Assembly (NCBI GenBank): GCA_019685575.1
Contig: JABFQO010000002.1
Coordinates: forward strand, 115,448-179,447
DNA length: 64,000 bases
Origin: Candidatus Bathyarchaeota archaeon A05DMB-4
GTDB taxonomy: Archaea; Thermoproteota; Bathyarchaeia; Bathyarchaeales; SOJC01
Direction of reading: 5' to 3'
The translations under genes and the position numbers were made by a program. Shown here in pieces: positions 27,137-34,759 of this stretch (position 1 is the stretch's first letter; each line of letters opens with the position of its first letter). The notes under the pieces are model-generated. The model searched no databases. It was not told where the DNA came from and saw only the letters and a list, made by a program, of their open reading frames with translations.

Positions 27137-27556
27137 GTGTACTGTGTGGGTAGGAGTTTGGTTGGGTTGGAGCGTTTAAGGCATGGTGGTGGGCGGGTTT
27201 GTCCTAATGTTGATTGTGGTAGGAGTTTTGATCGTCCGTTGAAGTTGACGGTTTTGTGTAGTGATCCTGTTGAGACTTATTTTGCTTGTCCGTTTTGTAT
27301 GAGTCGGGTGGATTTGGAGGAGCCGAAGCCTAGGTTGCCGAAGTTGGAGAAGCCTGTGTTGCCGGTTGAGGAGGATGTTGAGGATGTTAAGGAGGATGTT
27401 AAGCCTTTGAAGCGTGTGGAGGGGGTGCCGGAGGTTTCTGTTGATAAGCAGGATGTGTGTTTGCATGAGTTTGGGTATTTGAAGAGTCGTCCGAAGGGTA
27501 AGCCTATACCGGATGAGTGTTTGACTTGCCCGAAGATGATTCAGTGTCTTATGTAG
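27137..27556 (+). CDS. Cysteine-rich zinc-binding protein of unknown function
   Basis: A 139-residue protein with an N-terminal zinc-finger-like region (CPNVDCG...CPFCMSRVDLEEP), an acidic proline-rich linker (about 60-105), and a C-terminal block CLHEFGYLKSRPKGKPIPDE followed by CLTCPKMIQCLM. The C-terminal block recurs in small archaeal proteins and may hold zinc or an iron-sulfur cluster. Coding and flanking sequence are unusually G/T-rich on the plus strand. Start GTG 27137 is uncertain; a TATA-like TTTATTAAATA lies at about 27090-27100. It is divergent from the radical SAM gene. Confidence 0.7.
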   Translation: MYCVGRSLVGLERLRHGGGRVCPNVDCGRSFDRPLKLTVLCSDPVETYFACPFCMSRVDLEEPKPRLPKLEKPVLPVEEDVEDVKEDVKPLKRVEGVPEVSVDKQDVCLHEFGYLKSRPKGKPIPDECLTCPKMIQCLM

Positions 27557-27639
27557 CCGTAGCTTTTGCTTAGTTCTGTGTTTTTCTTTTTTTGTAGTTT
27601 ATGTTTTGTGTGTAGCGTGATGTTTGTTTGTCTGTTTTT

Positions 27640-27719
27640 TGTGTGCGTCGCGTTTCTAGGCCCCTCTTCCATATATGATCCTATTAGGCTCCAAATATGC
27701 CGCAAATATGAACAGAGAA
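27640..27719 (-). repeat. ~88-nt dispersed element, copy 2 (inverted)
   Basis: In the opposite orientation to copies 1 and 3. Reading the minus strand: TTCTCTGTTCATATTTG, then CATATTTGGAGCCTAATAGG, then ATCATATATGGAAGAGGGG, then CCTAGAAACGCGA and GCACACA. It shares the CCTAGAAACGCGA right arm with copy 1 but lacks the left GAACC palindrome. It lies 84 nt after the stop of the plus-strand zinc protein gene, so again it is downstream of a gene in the common orientation. Confidence 0.85.
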
Positions 27720-27845
27720 TTAGGGGTTGACTTTCGGTTTCGGTTCTGGTTTTTGTGGAATCGTTGTGCGTGTGGCTTGGTTGTGTTTTTTGGGAATGTG
27801 TTGTTTGTGGTGTGGTTGGCGGAGTAGGATGTTAAGAGTGTGTAG

Positions 27846-27947
27846 GTTCGGCAAGAAGGCAAGCTAGACACGAAATACCTAGAAAAAGAGCCGAAACAAT
27901 CACAAGCACAAACAACACTAAAAACAATACAAGGCATAGTCGTATGA
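27846..27947 (+). pseudogene. Orphan C-terminal coding fragment
   Basis: From 27846 to TGA 27945-27947 the plus strand encodes a 33-residue hydrophilic tail that begins VRQEGKLDTKYLEKEPKQSQ. A TAG directly precedes it in frame and no start codon is present. The fragment begins where base composition switches from G/T-rich to A/C-rich. It may be the end of a gene cut by a rearrangement. Confidence is low because it is so short. Confidence 0.3.
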
Positions 27948-27969
27948 AAATCAATAGTTGTCAAGATGG

Positions 27970-28804
27970 TCAGGAATTTTTTCCATTCTTCTGAGATTTA
28001 ATCTGATACCCTGCTGCTCTAAGTTCTTCGCTTATTTGTTGACGAACTTCTTCAACTGAGTTCTTGAAGGGTACGTACACTATTCCATGCATGTCAGAAG
28101 GCAATTCAACGTCGCCCGTATGCAAACAACAGACTTTGTCGCGACCTAATCGACCAATGAAATAACCGAATTCAAGGATTACGTTCTGTCGAGCACGTGG
28201 ATGAAAACCCTCTAGCTTATTTGCTCCAAGACCTCGAACCTTTCCAAGGAAAGGCCCCCCTAAATCATCTGGCGTCAAAATGACAAACGCATACCCAACG
28301 TCGGAATATTTCTCAAGTTTTTCAACTATTGTTCTGCTCCCGCTCGGTTGTTCATGAAGGACAATGGGGTTAAGCCCGAGACCCCTTATTCCCTTGAGTT
28401 CTTTTACTGGCTTATAGTCTCTACCATGGACTATGAAGATGTTCTTGCGTTCTAGTCTCCTTTTCGACTCTGATTTTCCTGCTCTCGGCACGGTTATGTA
28501 TTTTCTTGTAACGTCTTTTCCGTTTTCAACAACGTATTCTTCTTCATCGTATTTGTCTTCAATCAATTCATCAGCATAGGCTTTCTTAATGAGAACTGAA
28601 GAACTCTGCTCTGTTTCCTTGATGGAAACTTGAATTACATCCTTTGGATCTATCGGACATCCACCAACAAGAAAAGAGGTGCCGGTGTTGAACGGTTAGA
28701 CTATCCCTTTTCAGTCGCCTTCCCGATAAGTCGAGCTCATAGGCTTCGTCTTCATTTTTGGTTCCTTTTTGCAAAAAGCGGACATGAATGTGATAGTATG
28801 GCAT
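27970..28804 (-). pseudogene. TIR-like nucleotide-binding protein (CAP12-type), N-terminus broken
   Basis: The C-terminal domain is open from 28566 to 27970 (198 aa). It matches predicted nucleotide-binding TIR-like proteins: NIFIVHGRDYKPVKEL, VLHEQPSGSRTIVEKLEKYS, FVILTPDDLGG, ARQNVILEFGYFIGRLGRDK and ELPSDMHGIVYVPF. The N-terminal part starts at ATG 28804 (MPYYHIHVRFLQKGTKNEDE) but shifts frame near 28700. In the downstream frame a TAA occurs just before PFNTGTSFLVGGCPIDPKD. A 2-base loss plus a nonsense change explains both. Relatives act as NAD-degrading or signalling effectors in anti-phage systems. The gene is probably inactive unless an internal start yields a lone TIR-like domain. Confidence 0.75.
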
Positions 28805-28896
28805 TTCGTATCATAGGGCTATTATCTTTAATACATTCAAAAACTTAACTGTTTCAGATTCTATCCAACCCTAAGTTAATTCGTTAAGCCTTATCG

Positions 28897-29976
28897 CTAT
28901 TTTTGTCTTTTTTGTTGTATGTATTCTTCTACCCATTGCTTGGCTACGCTGTCGGGCACCTGCACGGGCGGATGCTTAAACGCATACGAGCACATACTCG
29001 TCAATACTCCGCCTATCTTCCTGTCCAAAGCCAACTTCACCGCCCGAATCACGTCAATCACCACGCCCGCGCTGTTCGGCGAATCCTCAACCTCTAATTT
29101 GGCCGTAAGCGTAATCGGACGATTCCCAAACTTCCGTCCCTTAAGAAAAATGTAACATATCTTCTTATCACCCAAAAAAGGCACATAATCCGACGGACCG
29201 ATACGAGTGGGCACCTCGTAAGGAATCAAACTCGTCACCGCCTCAGTCTTGCTAACCCGCTTCGTCTTCAGCCTATCCTCAACCGTCATGTTCAAAAAAT
29301 CCGTATCCCCACCCAAATTCAACTGATAAGTCTCATCAATCTCAACACCCCGATCCACACACAACTGCGCCAAAACCCGATGCAAAATCGTCGCGCCCAA
29401 CTGACTCTTAACATCATCACCAGCAATAGGCAAGCCTTTCTCCTCAAACCTCCGCGCCCAAGCAGGATCAGTCGCAATGAACTCGGGAATACAATTCACA
29501 AACGCACAACCCGCTCTCAAACAAGCCTCAGCATAAGCCCGACTAGCCGCATAACTCCCAACAGGCAAATAATTAATCAACAAATCCGCATCCGCCTCAC
29601 GCAAAACCTCAGCCACATCCACAGGCTCCACACGACTATCATCATAAACACGAAAAGGCTCACGCATATGCGAAGCCACACTATCCAAAACCGGACCCGC
29701 CGAAACCTTCACACCCGTCTTCGGCACATCACAAAACTTCACCGCTACGTTCGGCTCGGCCCAAATCGCCTCAGCCAAATCCTTCCCAATCTTTTGCCTG
29801 TTCACCTCAAAAGCCGCCACAAACCGCACATCCCTGACGTGGTACCCGCCGAAATTCACATGCATAAGCCCAGGCACCTTCTCATCTTCTCGGGCATTCT
29901 TGTAAAACTCTATACCCTGCACCAAAGTAGACGCACAGTTACCCACACCCGCAATTGCCACACGAATCTCGCCCAA
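28897..29976 (-). CDS. Inositol-1-phosphate synthase
   Basis: Converts glucose 6-phosphate to myo-inositol 1-phosphate with NAD, for archaetidylinositol or compatible solutes. Features are the Rossmann motif AIAGVGNCASTLVQG at the N-terminus, VKFCDVPKTGVKV, NYLPVGSYAASRAYAEACL, VNCIPEFIATDP, GDDVKSQLGATILHR and LGGDTDFLNM. TTG 29976 (MGEIRVAIAGVG) is preferred because AAGAAGGGAG precedes it and the nucleotide-binding fold begins at once. The frame is open to 30003. Length ~359 aa is normal for archaeal enzymes. Confidence 0.95.
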   Translation of the reverse strand: MGEIRVAIAGVGNCASTLVQGIEFYKNAREDEKVPGLMHVNFGGYHVRDVRFVAAFEVNRQKIGKDLAEAIWAEPNVAVKFCDVPKTGVKVSAGPVLDSVASHMREPFRVYDDSRVEPVDVAEVLREADADLLINYLPVGSYAASRAYAEACLRAGCAFVNCIPEFIATDPAWARRFEEKGLPIAGDDVKSQLGATILHRVLAQLCVDRGVEIDETYQLNLGGDTDFLNMTVEDRLKTKRVSKTEAVTSLIPYEVPTRIGPSDYVPFLGDKKICYIFLKGRKFGNRPITLTAKLEVEDSPNSAGVVIDVIRAVKLALDRKIGGVLTSMCSYAFKHPPVQVPDSVAKQWVEEYIQQKRQK

Positions 29977-30130
29977 ATCATACTCCCTTCTTAACCAACA
30001 CAACTGTAACGTAAGAAATTACACCACTCATTCTTAACACTTTTTCACCACCCAACCGCCATCAACTGCAAAAACTTGATTAACACGTGTCAATACAAAC
30101 AATAACCAATTCTCACGGAGACAGCGTAAA

Positions 30131-30496
30131 ATGAAAGAAAAATTCGAAATCCGCTACGAACCATTCAAAGAAATCGTCATCATGGAACGCACCGAATTCC
30201 CAACCCCAGACGACCTGGCACGATTCACGAACATCATCGCCGGCGGCAAAACCGCAGGCATATACTGGGCAGACGGCGTGGCATTCATCTACTTCCCACT
30301 AAGCATAAACACCGAAGCCGCCGCAAAAGCCCTCATCGAAGAAGGACGCGTCTACTGGGCATTCCTAAGCTACGCGCTCATGCCCGAATTCAAACCCATC
30401 ATCGAAACCCGCGAAAAAATCATGGTCCCAGTCATCAACATGTCCTCAAACACACTCTTCCAAAAAGCCGCAGAATGGATCAAAAAACAAAAATAA
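30131..30496 (+). CDS. Conserved hypothetical protein, 121 aa
   Basis: A small soluble protein of mixed alpha/beta pattern, beginning MKEKFEIRYEPFKEIVIMER. It contains AGIYWADGVAFIYFPL and an ALIEEGRVYWAFLSYALMPE segment. No signal sequence or cysteines are present. It lies 40 nt ahead of the riboflavin kinase gene in the same direction and may share a transcript. The start ATG has a CACGGAGAC site upstream. No family is recognised. Confidence 0.75.
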   Translation: MKEKFEIRYEPFKEIVIMERTEFPTPDDLARFTNIIAGGKTAGIYWADGVAFIYFPLSINTEAAAKALIEEGRVYWAFLSYALMPEFKPIIETREKIMVPVINMSSNTLFQKAAEWIKKQK

Positions 30497-30535
30497 CCCG
30501 CCAACCCACCCTCCACCAACGTTAAGGCGCTCTTA

Positions 30536-30934
30536 TTGAAAAAAATAGTTCTTAAAGGAAGAATCTTCAGTGGACACGGAGGCGGAGCCCGATACCTAAA
30601 ACTTCCATGGGTAAAAAAACAAATAACCGAAAAACTAGGGTTCGAACCGTTCCTGGGCACCCTAAACCTAAAACTGTCAAAAGAAACAGTTGAGCGAAAG
30701 AAGCAGTTGCTACGGTCGAGTGTGGCGATCAAGATAATCCCAGAAGAGGGCTTTTGTTTAGGACTATGTTTCAAAACGTTAATCATGAACAAAATCCAAG
30801 GCGCAATCGTGCTGCCCCAAGTGCCGGGCTATCCTGAAGACGTTTTAGAAGTAATCGCGCCCGTTTCTCTACGAAAAACGCTCGGCGTTACAGAGGGCGA
30901 CGAAGTTCAGCTAACAGTTTATCTTCCCCGCTAA
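30536..30934 (+). CDS. ribK: CTP-dependent riboflavin kinase
   Basis: Makes FMN from riboflavin using CTP, the archaeal (DUF120) enzyme type. The 132-residue product has KGRIFSGHGGGARYLKLPWV at the N-terminus, LGFEPFLGTLNLKL, the central AIVLPQVPGYPEDVLEVIAP and a cradle-loop barrel length. TTG 30536 appears to be the start. Its 3' end overlaps the convergent acyl-CoA synthetase gene by 47 nt (30888-30934). FMN and FAD demand fits the many flavoproteins in this window. Confidence 0.9.
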   Translation: MKKIVLKGRIFSGHGGGARYLKLPWVKKQITEKLGFEPFLGTLNLKLSKETVERKKQLLRSSVAIKIIPEEGFCLGLCFKTLIMNKIQGAIVLPQVPGYPEDVLEVIAPVSLRKTLGVTEGDEVQLTVYLPR

Positions 30935-32432
30935 CCGGCCTTCTACCCAACCGTTTCATGTAAACTTCCAGATACCCATCGAAAAGCCCATGTTTACGCA
31001 AGTATTCGCCGTACCACGCCAAAGCCGCAATCGACCGCGCCGCATCCTCAGGCGAACCGTAGCATGGAATGCCCATCTTGTCAAACCTCGACCGCACGTA
31101 CAACGCCATCTCAGTTTCGCCAATGTCGCAGGCTACGATGGGCTTGATGTATTGCTTTGCTACGTTTGCAATTCTGTCCACAAAATCCTCGTGTAGCCCG
31201 GGTGTGTGATGTAGCCCTAAGACTAGGATGCCGTCGACTTCTTGCGCGTCAAAAAGAATCTTCGTAACCGTCTCGAACATTTCCGAGTTTGCCGAGCCTG
31301 TAACGTCTACGGGGTTGAGGTTTGTGGCAAATTTTGGCAAGTGCCCTTTTTCTTTCAGCCTCTCAAACTTTTGAACGAGCTCGTCGGAAAACCGTTTCAC
31401 AGTCAAGCCTCTGGCTTCAAGCTCGTCAACCGCCATTACGCCGGGGCCTCCAGCGTCGGTTACGATGCCGATGTTTTTGCCCGTCGCGGGTGGTTGAAAG
31501 GCGAAAACCTTGCCTAGGTCGAAAAATTCTTCCATGTTCTGCGCACGGATGATTCCTACTTGGGCGAAGGCAGCATCGTAAACCTTGTCTGAACCCGCGA
31601 TGGAGCCTGTGTGAGATGCGGCTGCACGTGCTCCTGCTTGGCTACGTCCGCTTTTTAGTGCGACTATGGGTTTGACTTTCGTGACTTCTCGTGCGACTTG
31701 CATGAATTCTCGGCCGGTTTCGATGGCTTCGGCGTAGAGGAGGATAACCCACGCTTTTTCGTCATGCAACAAATACTGCAGTGTTTCGGCTTCGTTAACG
31801 TCGCATTTGTTTCCAAAACTCACGAACTTGCTGATGCCCATCTGGCGACCCGTGAGATAATCGAGTGCTGAGGCGCCGAACGCTCCGCTTTGTGTAACTA
31901 TTGCGAGATTGCCGCTCATGGGGCGAGGAGTTGCAACCATCTCGTTTCCAGATAAGAGAATTTTTGTTTCAGGGAGGAAGAGCATGTCGATGCCGGTTTC
32001 TGTGTCATAAACTCCGAGGCAGTTTGGGCCGAGTATTCTTATTCCGGCTTTTTTTGCGATGGCGACGATTTGGTCTTCGAGTTTTTTGTTTCCGACTTCG
32101 CTGAAGCCTGCGCTTACGATTACTGCGGCTTTTACGCCTTTCGCCGCGGCGTCTTCCATGACTTGTGGGATGTTTTTCGCCGGGACAACTATGACGATGA
32201 GTTCCACGTCGTCTACGATTTTCCGAAGCGATGGGTAACTTGGATAAGCCAAAACATAATCTTCAGTCGGGTTGACGGCGTATAGTTCTCCTTTGAATAC
32301 TCCTCTGCGTTTGTTTTCCACGAAGTTCTTAAAAATAACATGTCCCGCTTTGTCGAGTTTTTTTGAAGCACCGATGACCGCGACTGATTTGGGTTTAAAG
32401 AAAGCGTCTAACTGTTCGATTATTGACTTCAA
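30888..32432 (-). CDS. acdA: Acetate/acyl-CoA ligase (ADP-forming), alpha subunit
   Basis: The catalytic alpha subunit of the ADP-forming acyl-CoA synthetase, which makes ATP from acyl-CoA. It has 514 residues. The CoA-binding Rossmann domain begins KSVAVIGASKKLDKAGHVIF. ILGPNCLGVYD follows. The phosphorylated histidine lies in AAASHTGSIAGSDKVYDAAF near residue 258. The ligase-CoA domain has GIVTDAGGPGVMAVDELE. The ATP-grasp beta subunit is not nearby, so it must be encoded elsewhere. The 3' end overlaps ribK. Confidence 0.93.
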   Translation of the reverse strand: MKSIIEQLDAFFKPKSVAVIGASKKLDKAGHVIFKNFVENKRRGVFKGELYAVNPTEDYVLAYPSYPSLRKIVDDVELIVIVVPAKNIPQVMEDAAAKGVKAAVIVSAGFSEVGNKKLEDQIVAIAKKAGIRILGPNCLGVYDTETGIDMLFLPETKILLSGNEMVATPRPMSGNLAIVTQSGAFGASALDYLTGRQMGISKFVSFGNKCDVNEAETLQYLLHDEKAWVILLYAEAIETGREFMQVAREVTKVKPIVALKSGRSQAGARAAASHTGSIAGSDKVYDAAFAQVGIIRAQNMEEFFDLGKVFAFQPPATGKNIGIVTDAGGPGVMAVDELEARGLTVKRFSDELVQKFERLKEKGHLPKFATNLNPVDVTGSANSEMFETVTKILFDAQEVDGILVLGLHHTPGLHEDFVDRIANVAKQYIKPIVACDIGETEMALYVRSRFDKMGIPCYGSPEDAARSIAALAWYGEYLRKHGLFDGYLEVYMKRLGRRPVSGEDKLLAELRRPL

Positions 32433-32466
32433 TTTTTCGGCACCTTTCGCATATGCTTAGCAGCAG

Positions 32467-33327
32467 TTACCGTAAATATTTTCCTCTTAAAGGTCTTACT
32501 ATCACGATGGGTTTGTGGTCGATTTTTGCCAAATCCTCCCATGTGACCTGAGTTAATGAGGCGTTGAATCTTTCCGCCATGTCCCACACTGTTCTTCCTG
32601 CGCCGTAGCCGCGGGCGAGATTTGCGATTGTTGCAACATGTAGGGCTTCTTTTATGCTTAGATGCTTGTCTCCGGACATGGCTATGGGGATGGCACTTTT
32701 GTTTAACTTCAGAAATCTGCCTGCAACGTAGGCCAAGACACCGCCGTGAGAGCGTATTCCCTTCGCAGGTCTTGGCCGTGGAGTGAAATGAAAATTACGA
32801 AAGGAGTATGCCCTATCCGTGTCGACAATCATGACCGTTACGGCTTTTCTAAGCGTTGTTTTGATGTTGTTTCTGATTTTTGTTGCTATTTCTGTGGCGT
32901 TTGAGAGCGTCAGGCTAACATAAGAAAAGGGTAGGTTGCTCCCGTCGATTCCGCCCTCTGAACCGTGCATAAACGCCTGCAAAAAACCCGCGTATTCAAG
33001 CGCTACTTGCTTGTGTTTAGCGCCTTCTGTTTTCGGGTATGTCTTAAAACGTTGAATGGTTTCTTTTTTAAGATGACAGAAAGGGCCTAAGACGTAGCCC
33101 CAGATAATAGGCATCCAAAATTCTGCCAAAAATCGCGCCGTTCTCGAGGGCTTGACAACGCTTTCGTCGATTACGTTGCCCATTGCGGTGGATATGGCTT
33201 TTTCTGAAACTGTGACTATGTCGCCGTTTTTTATTTTGCCTTTAACAGCGTCTATGACATGTTGGATGTAGTTTTCCTTTGGTTTCCAGTATGGCGTAGA
33301 AACAGCGAGTACCCGGTAGTGTTTCAC
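32467..33327 (-). CDS. F420-0:gamma-glutamyl ligase family protein
   Basis: A 286-residue protein of the CofE superfamily. Characteristic parts are GDIVTVSEKAISTAMGNVID near residue 38, a VMIVDTDRAYSFRNFHFTPR segment and GYGAGRTVWDMAERF. True CofE adds glutamates to F420-0. This divergent, longer form may act on another substrate. It lies downstream of a small Lrp-type ligand-binding protein (35 nt) and upstream of acdA, all on the minus strand. Confidence 0.8.
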   Translation of the reverse strand: MKHYRVLAVSTPYWKPKENYIQHVIDAVKGKIKNGDIVTVSEKAISTAMGNVIDESVVKPSRTARFLAEFWMPIIWGYVLGPFCHLKKETIQRFKTYPKTEGAKHKQVALEYAGFLQAFMHGSEGGIDGSNLPFSYVSLTLSNATEIATKIRNNIKTTLRKAVTVMIVDTDRAYSFRNFHFTPRPRPAKGIRSHGGVLAYVAGRFLKLNKSAIPIAMSGDKHLSIKEALHVATIANLARGYGAGRTVWDMAERFNASLTQVTWEDLAKIDHKPIVIVRPLRGKYLR

Positions 33328-33362
33328 TTTTCTCCAACTCAGTTTTTTGCCCTCATACCAAT

Positions 33363-33623
33363 TTATAAGTATGGAGCAGTAGCATCAAAAACAAAGTTTG
33401 TGCAAGTATCTTCTATGCCCTTGATGCCTCGAATCTGGTTCATGATAATCGCTTGCAAATGCTCCTTCTTTTCGGTTTCAATTTTAGCCACGACATCGTA
33501 GTCGCCATACAACAGGAAAGATTCAGTGACATTTTCAATCTTCCGCACCTTCTTCAAAACGCTCTTCTCTTTTCCGGGCAGCGTACGTATGAACACGAAG
33601 GCAACCTCCAAAGTAGGTTTCAC
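33363..33623 (-). CDS. Stand-alone Lrp/AsnC ligand-binding (RAM) domain protein
   Basis: An 86-residue single-domain protein. The pattern VAFVFIRTLPGKEKSVLKKV, SFLLYGDYDVVAKIET and QIRGIKGIEDTCTNFVF matches the RAM domain of Lrp/AsnC regulators without a helix-turn-helix. Such proteins bind amino acids and can form hetero-oligomers with full-length regulators; one full Lrp-like protein is at 50444. It is followed 35 nt later by the CofE-like gene. Confidence 0.85.
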   Translation of the reverse strand: MKPTLEVAFVFIRTLPGKEKSVLKKVRKIENVTESFLLYGDYDVVAKIETEKKEHLQAIIMNQIRGIKGIEDTCTNFVFDATAPYL

Positions 33624-33766
33624 CGTTCCAACAGAAATCGCTGTGTTAGATTTTAACTCTTTCCTCGACCATCAGTTTTCCATTTTGGCGTGCATGAAAA
33701 ATCTGAACTGTGCGGGTCAGTAAGTAATTTAGAACGCAGAAACAACAACGCGATTGATGCGGAATT

Positions 33767-33943
33767 TTAGTGTTTTTTGTGTATGATTTCTTGTTTCGTT
33801 TCTACATCGACTACTTCGAAGCTTAACAGTTGTTTTGTGTAATCTTCGACGAGTTTTTCGCGTTTTTCATTGCATTCATCGATTTGATTTTGCAGCGTCA
33901 ACAGTTCTTTTTTGAGTTTTTCGATTAATTTTTCATCTTCCAT
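33767..33943 (-). CDS. Small coiled-coil protein, 58 aa
   Basis: The frame runs from ATG 33943 to TAA at 33767. The product begins MEDEKLIEKLKKELLTLQNQ and is a highly charged heptad-like helix for about 40 residues, then a short tail with VVDVETKQEII. The gene is too short for most gene finders but has regular codon usage. No partner is known, and coiled-coil pairing is likely. Confidence 0.6.
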   Translation of the reverse strand: MEDEKLIEKLKKELLTLQNQIDECNEKREKLVEDYTKQLLSFEVVDVETKQEIIHKKH

Positions 33944-34138
33944 TGCTCTTCATCTTATCTTTCCGTGTTGACTGCAACCCTTCATAAGAGCTTGTACGTC
34001 TCTTAACGCTACAGTCGCACAGTTTGACTTCAAGCTTCTTTCTTTGAAAAAGAGCATATCTTTTATGAAACCCAAATAATTATTACAAAAACGAAAACGG
34101 CTTGGCAACCTCGATTTTTCATTGAAACCTGGCTTGTT

Positions 34139-34681
34139 TTACGCGGTTGCGGGTTTAATGCCTCGCATGGACAGTGCAGTGGTTATGGGCGCTTCTATGA
34201 AGCCTCCGATAACTCCGCCTACAGCGTGAAGCCCAGCCCAACCTGCAACCCCCCATTTTGCTAAGAGAGGGGCAGCCGTAAAAAACAATCCAATAATCGT
34301 GCCTGCTACGGCGGCTGAGAAAACCGAAATCAGAACCAACACTGCTGGTCCGGTTAAGGTTTTTTCAAAACAGTTTTTGTACCCTAAAAGCCTCGCGAGC
34401 ACGTCGAAAACGAAGCTAGCTACGGTGAAGCCTAAGAAAAAGAGCGCGTCTGGTCTGAAAATAAAGTTCACGATCGTGGCTATGGCACCTACGGCGGTGG
34501 CGGTTCCAAACTTTCTGGTCCACCATAGGGCTATGATTAAAGATGCGAAACCTATTATGTCGCAGAGAAAAGGTAGCTGGAAGATTTGGAAGAAGATTGG
34601 AGAAAGAGTCGAGTTGAGCACTCCCCATAAGGCGGCGCAAAGGGCTATTATGGCTATGTCGCGGCTGTTGAAGTAGGTCAT
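34139..34681 (-). CDS. ECF transporter S-component-like membrane protein
   Basis: A 180-residue protein with about five to six hydrophobic segments (residues ~8-28, 35-52, 58-75, 80-98, 110-135, 145-170). The order resembles the substrate-binding S component of energy-coupling-factor importers. The N-terminus DIAIIALCAALWGVLNS is typical. It is not a CbiM/NikM-type protein. It is divergent from nikR, and the shared 78-nt gap contains a perfect palindrome covering its promoter, so nickel or another metal chelate is a plausible cargo. No EcfA or EcfT gene is nearby. The gene may be leaderless. Confidence 0.75.
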   Translation of the reverse strand: MTYFNSRDIAIIALCAALWGVLNSTLSPIFFQIFQLPFLCDIIGFASLIIALWWTRKFGTATAVGAIATIVNFIFRPDALFFLGFTVASFVFDVLARLLGYKNCFEKTLTGPAVLVLISVFSAAVAGTIIGLFFTAAPLLAKWGVAGWAGLHAVGGVIGGFIEAPITTALSMRGIKPATA

Positions 34682-34692
34682 GCCATGTCACC

Positions 34693-34722
34693 AGTGTTAC
34701 GATTTAACTTTTTTGTAACACT
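34693..34722. promoter_or_regulatory. NikR-type operator between divergent genes
   Basis: AGTGTTAC (34693-34700) and GTAACACT (34715-34722) are perfect inverted halves. Written as GTGTTA-N16-TAACAC, the spacing equals that of the known E. coli NikR site (GTATGA-N16-TCATAC). It lies 12 nt ahead of the ECF-like gene start, covering its A/T-rich promoter. It is also just upstream of the TTATAAAT box (34728-34735) of nikR. Confidence 0.75.
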
Positions 34723-34759
34723 ACAGTTATAAATCTTTTGTTCCTTAACATTTCTCGAA

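Larger units (their letters stand above)
27557..27969. other. 413-base gap: G/T-rich spacer, repeat copy 2, gene fragment
   Basis: No intact gene is supported here. The stretch holds G/T-rich spacer (27557-27639), the second copy of the dispersed repeat (27640-27719), further G/T-rich spacer to about 27850, and then an abrupt change to A/C-rich sequence containing the orphan coding tail at 27846-27947. The minus-strand open frame across it reads through the repeat and is not believed. Confidence 0.6.

Noticed and set aside
27656..27964. Minus-strand open frame of 102 codons
   Set aside because: It reads through the dispersed repeat and G/T-rich spacer. The product has no plausible domain, and similar peptides arise from the other repeat copies.
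29380..29994. Plus-strand open frame of 204 codons
   Set aside because: It is antisense to inositol-1-phosphate synthase and is an artefact of A/C-rich sequence, with a Thr/Ile/Arg-rich product.
30630..30660. GGGTTCGAACC resembling a tRNA T-loop
   Set aside because: It is inside the riboflavin kinase gene, and no acceptor or anticodon stem can be drawn around it.
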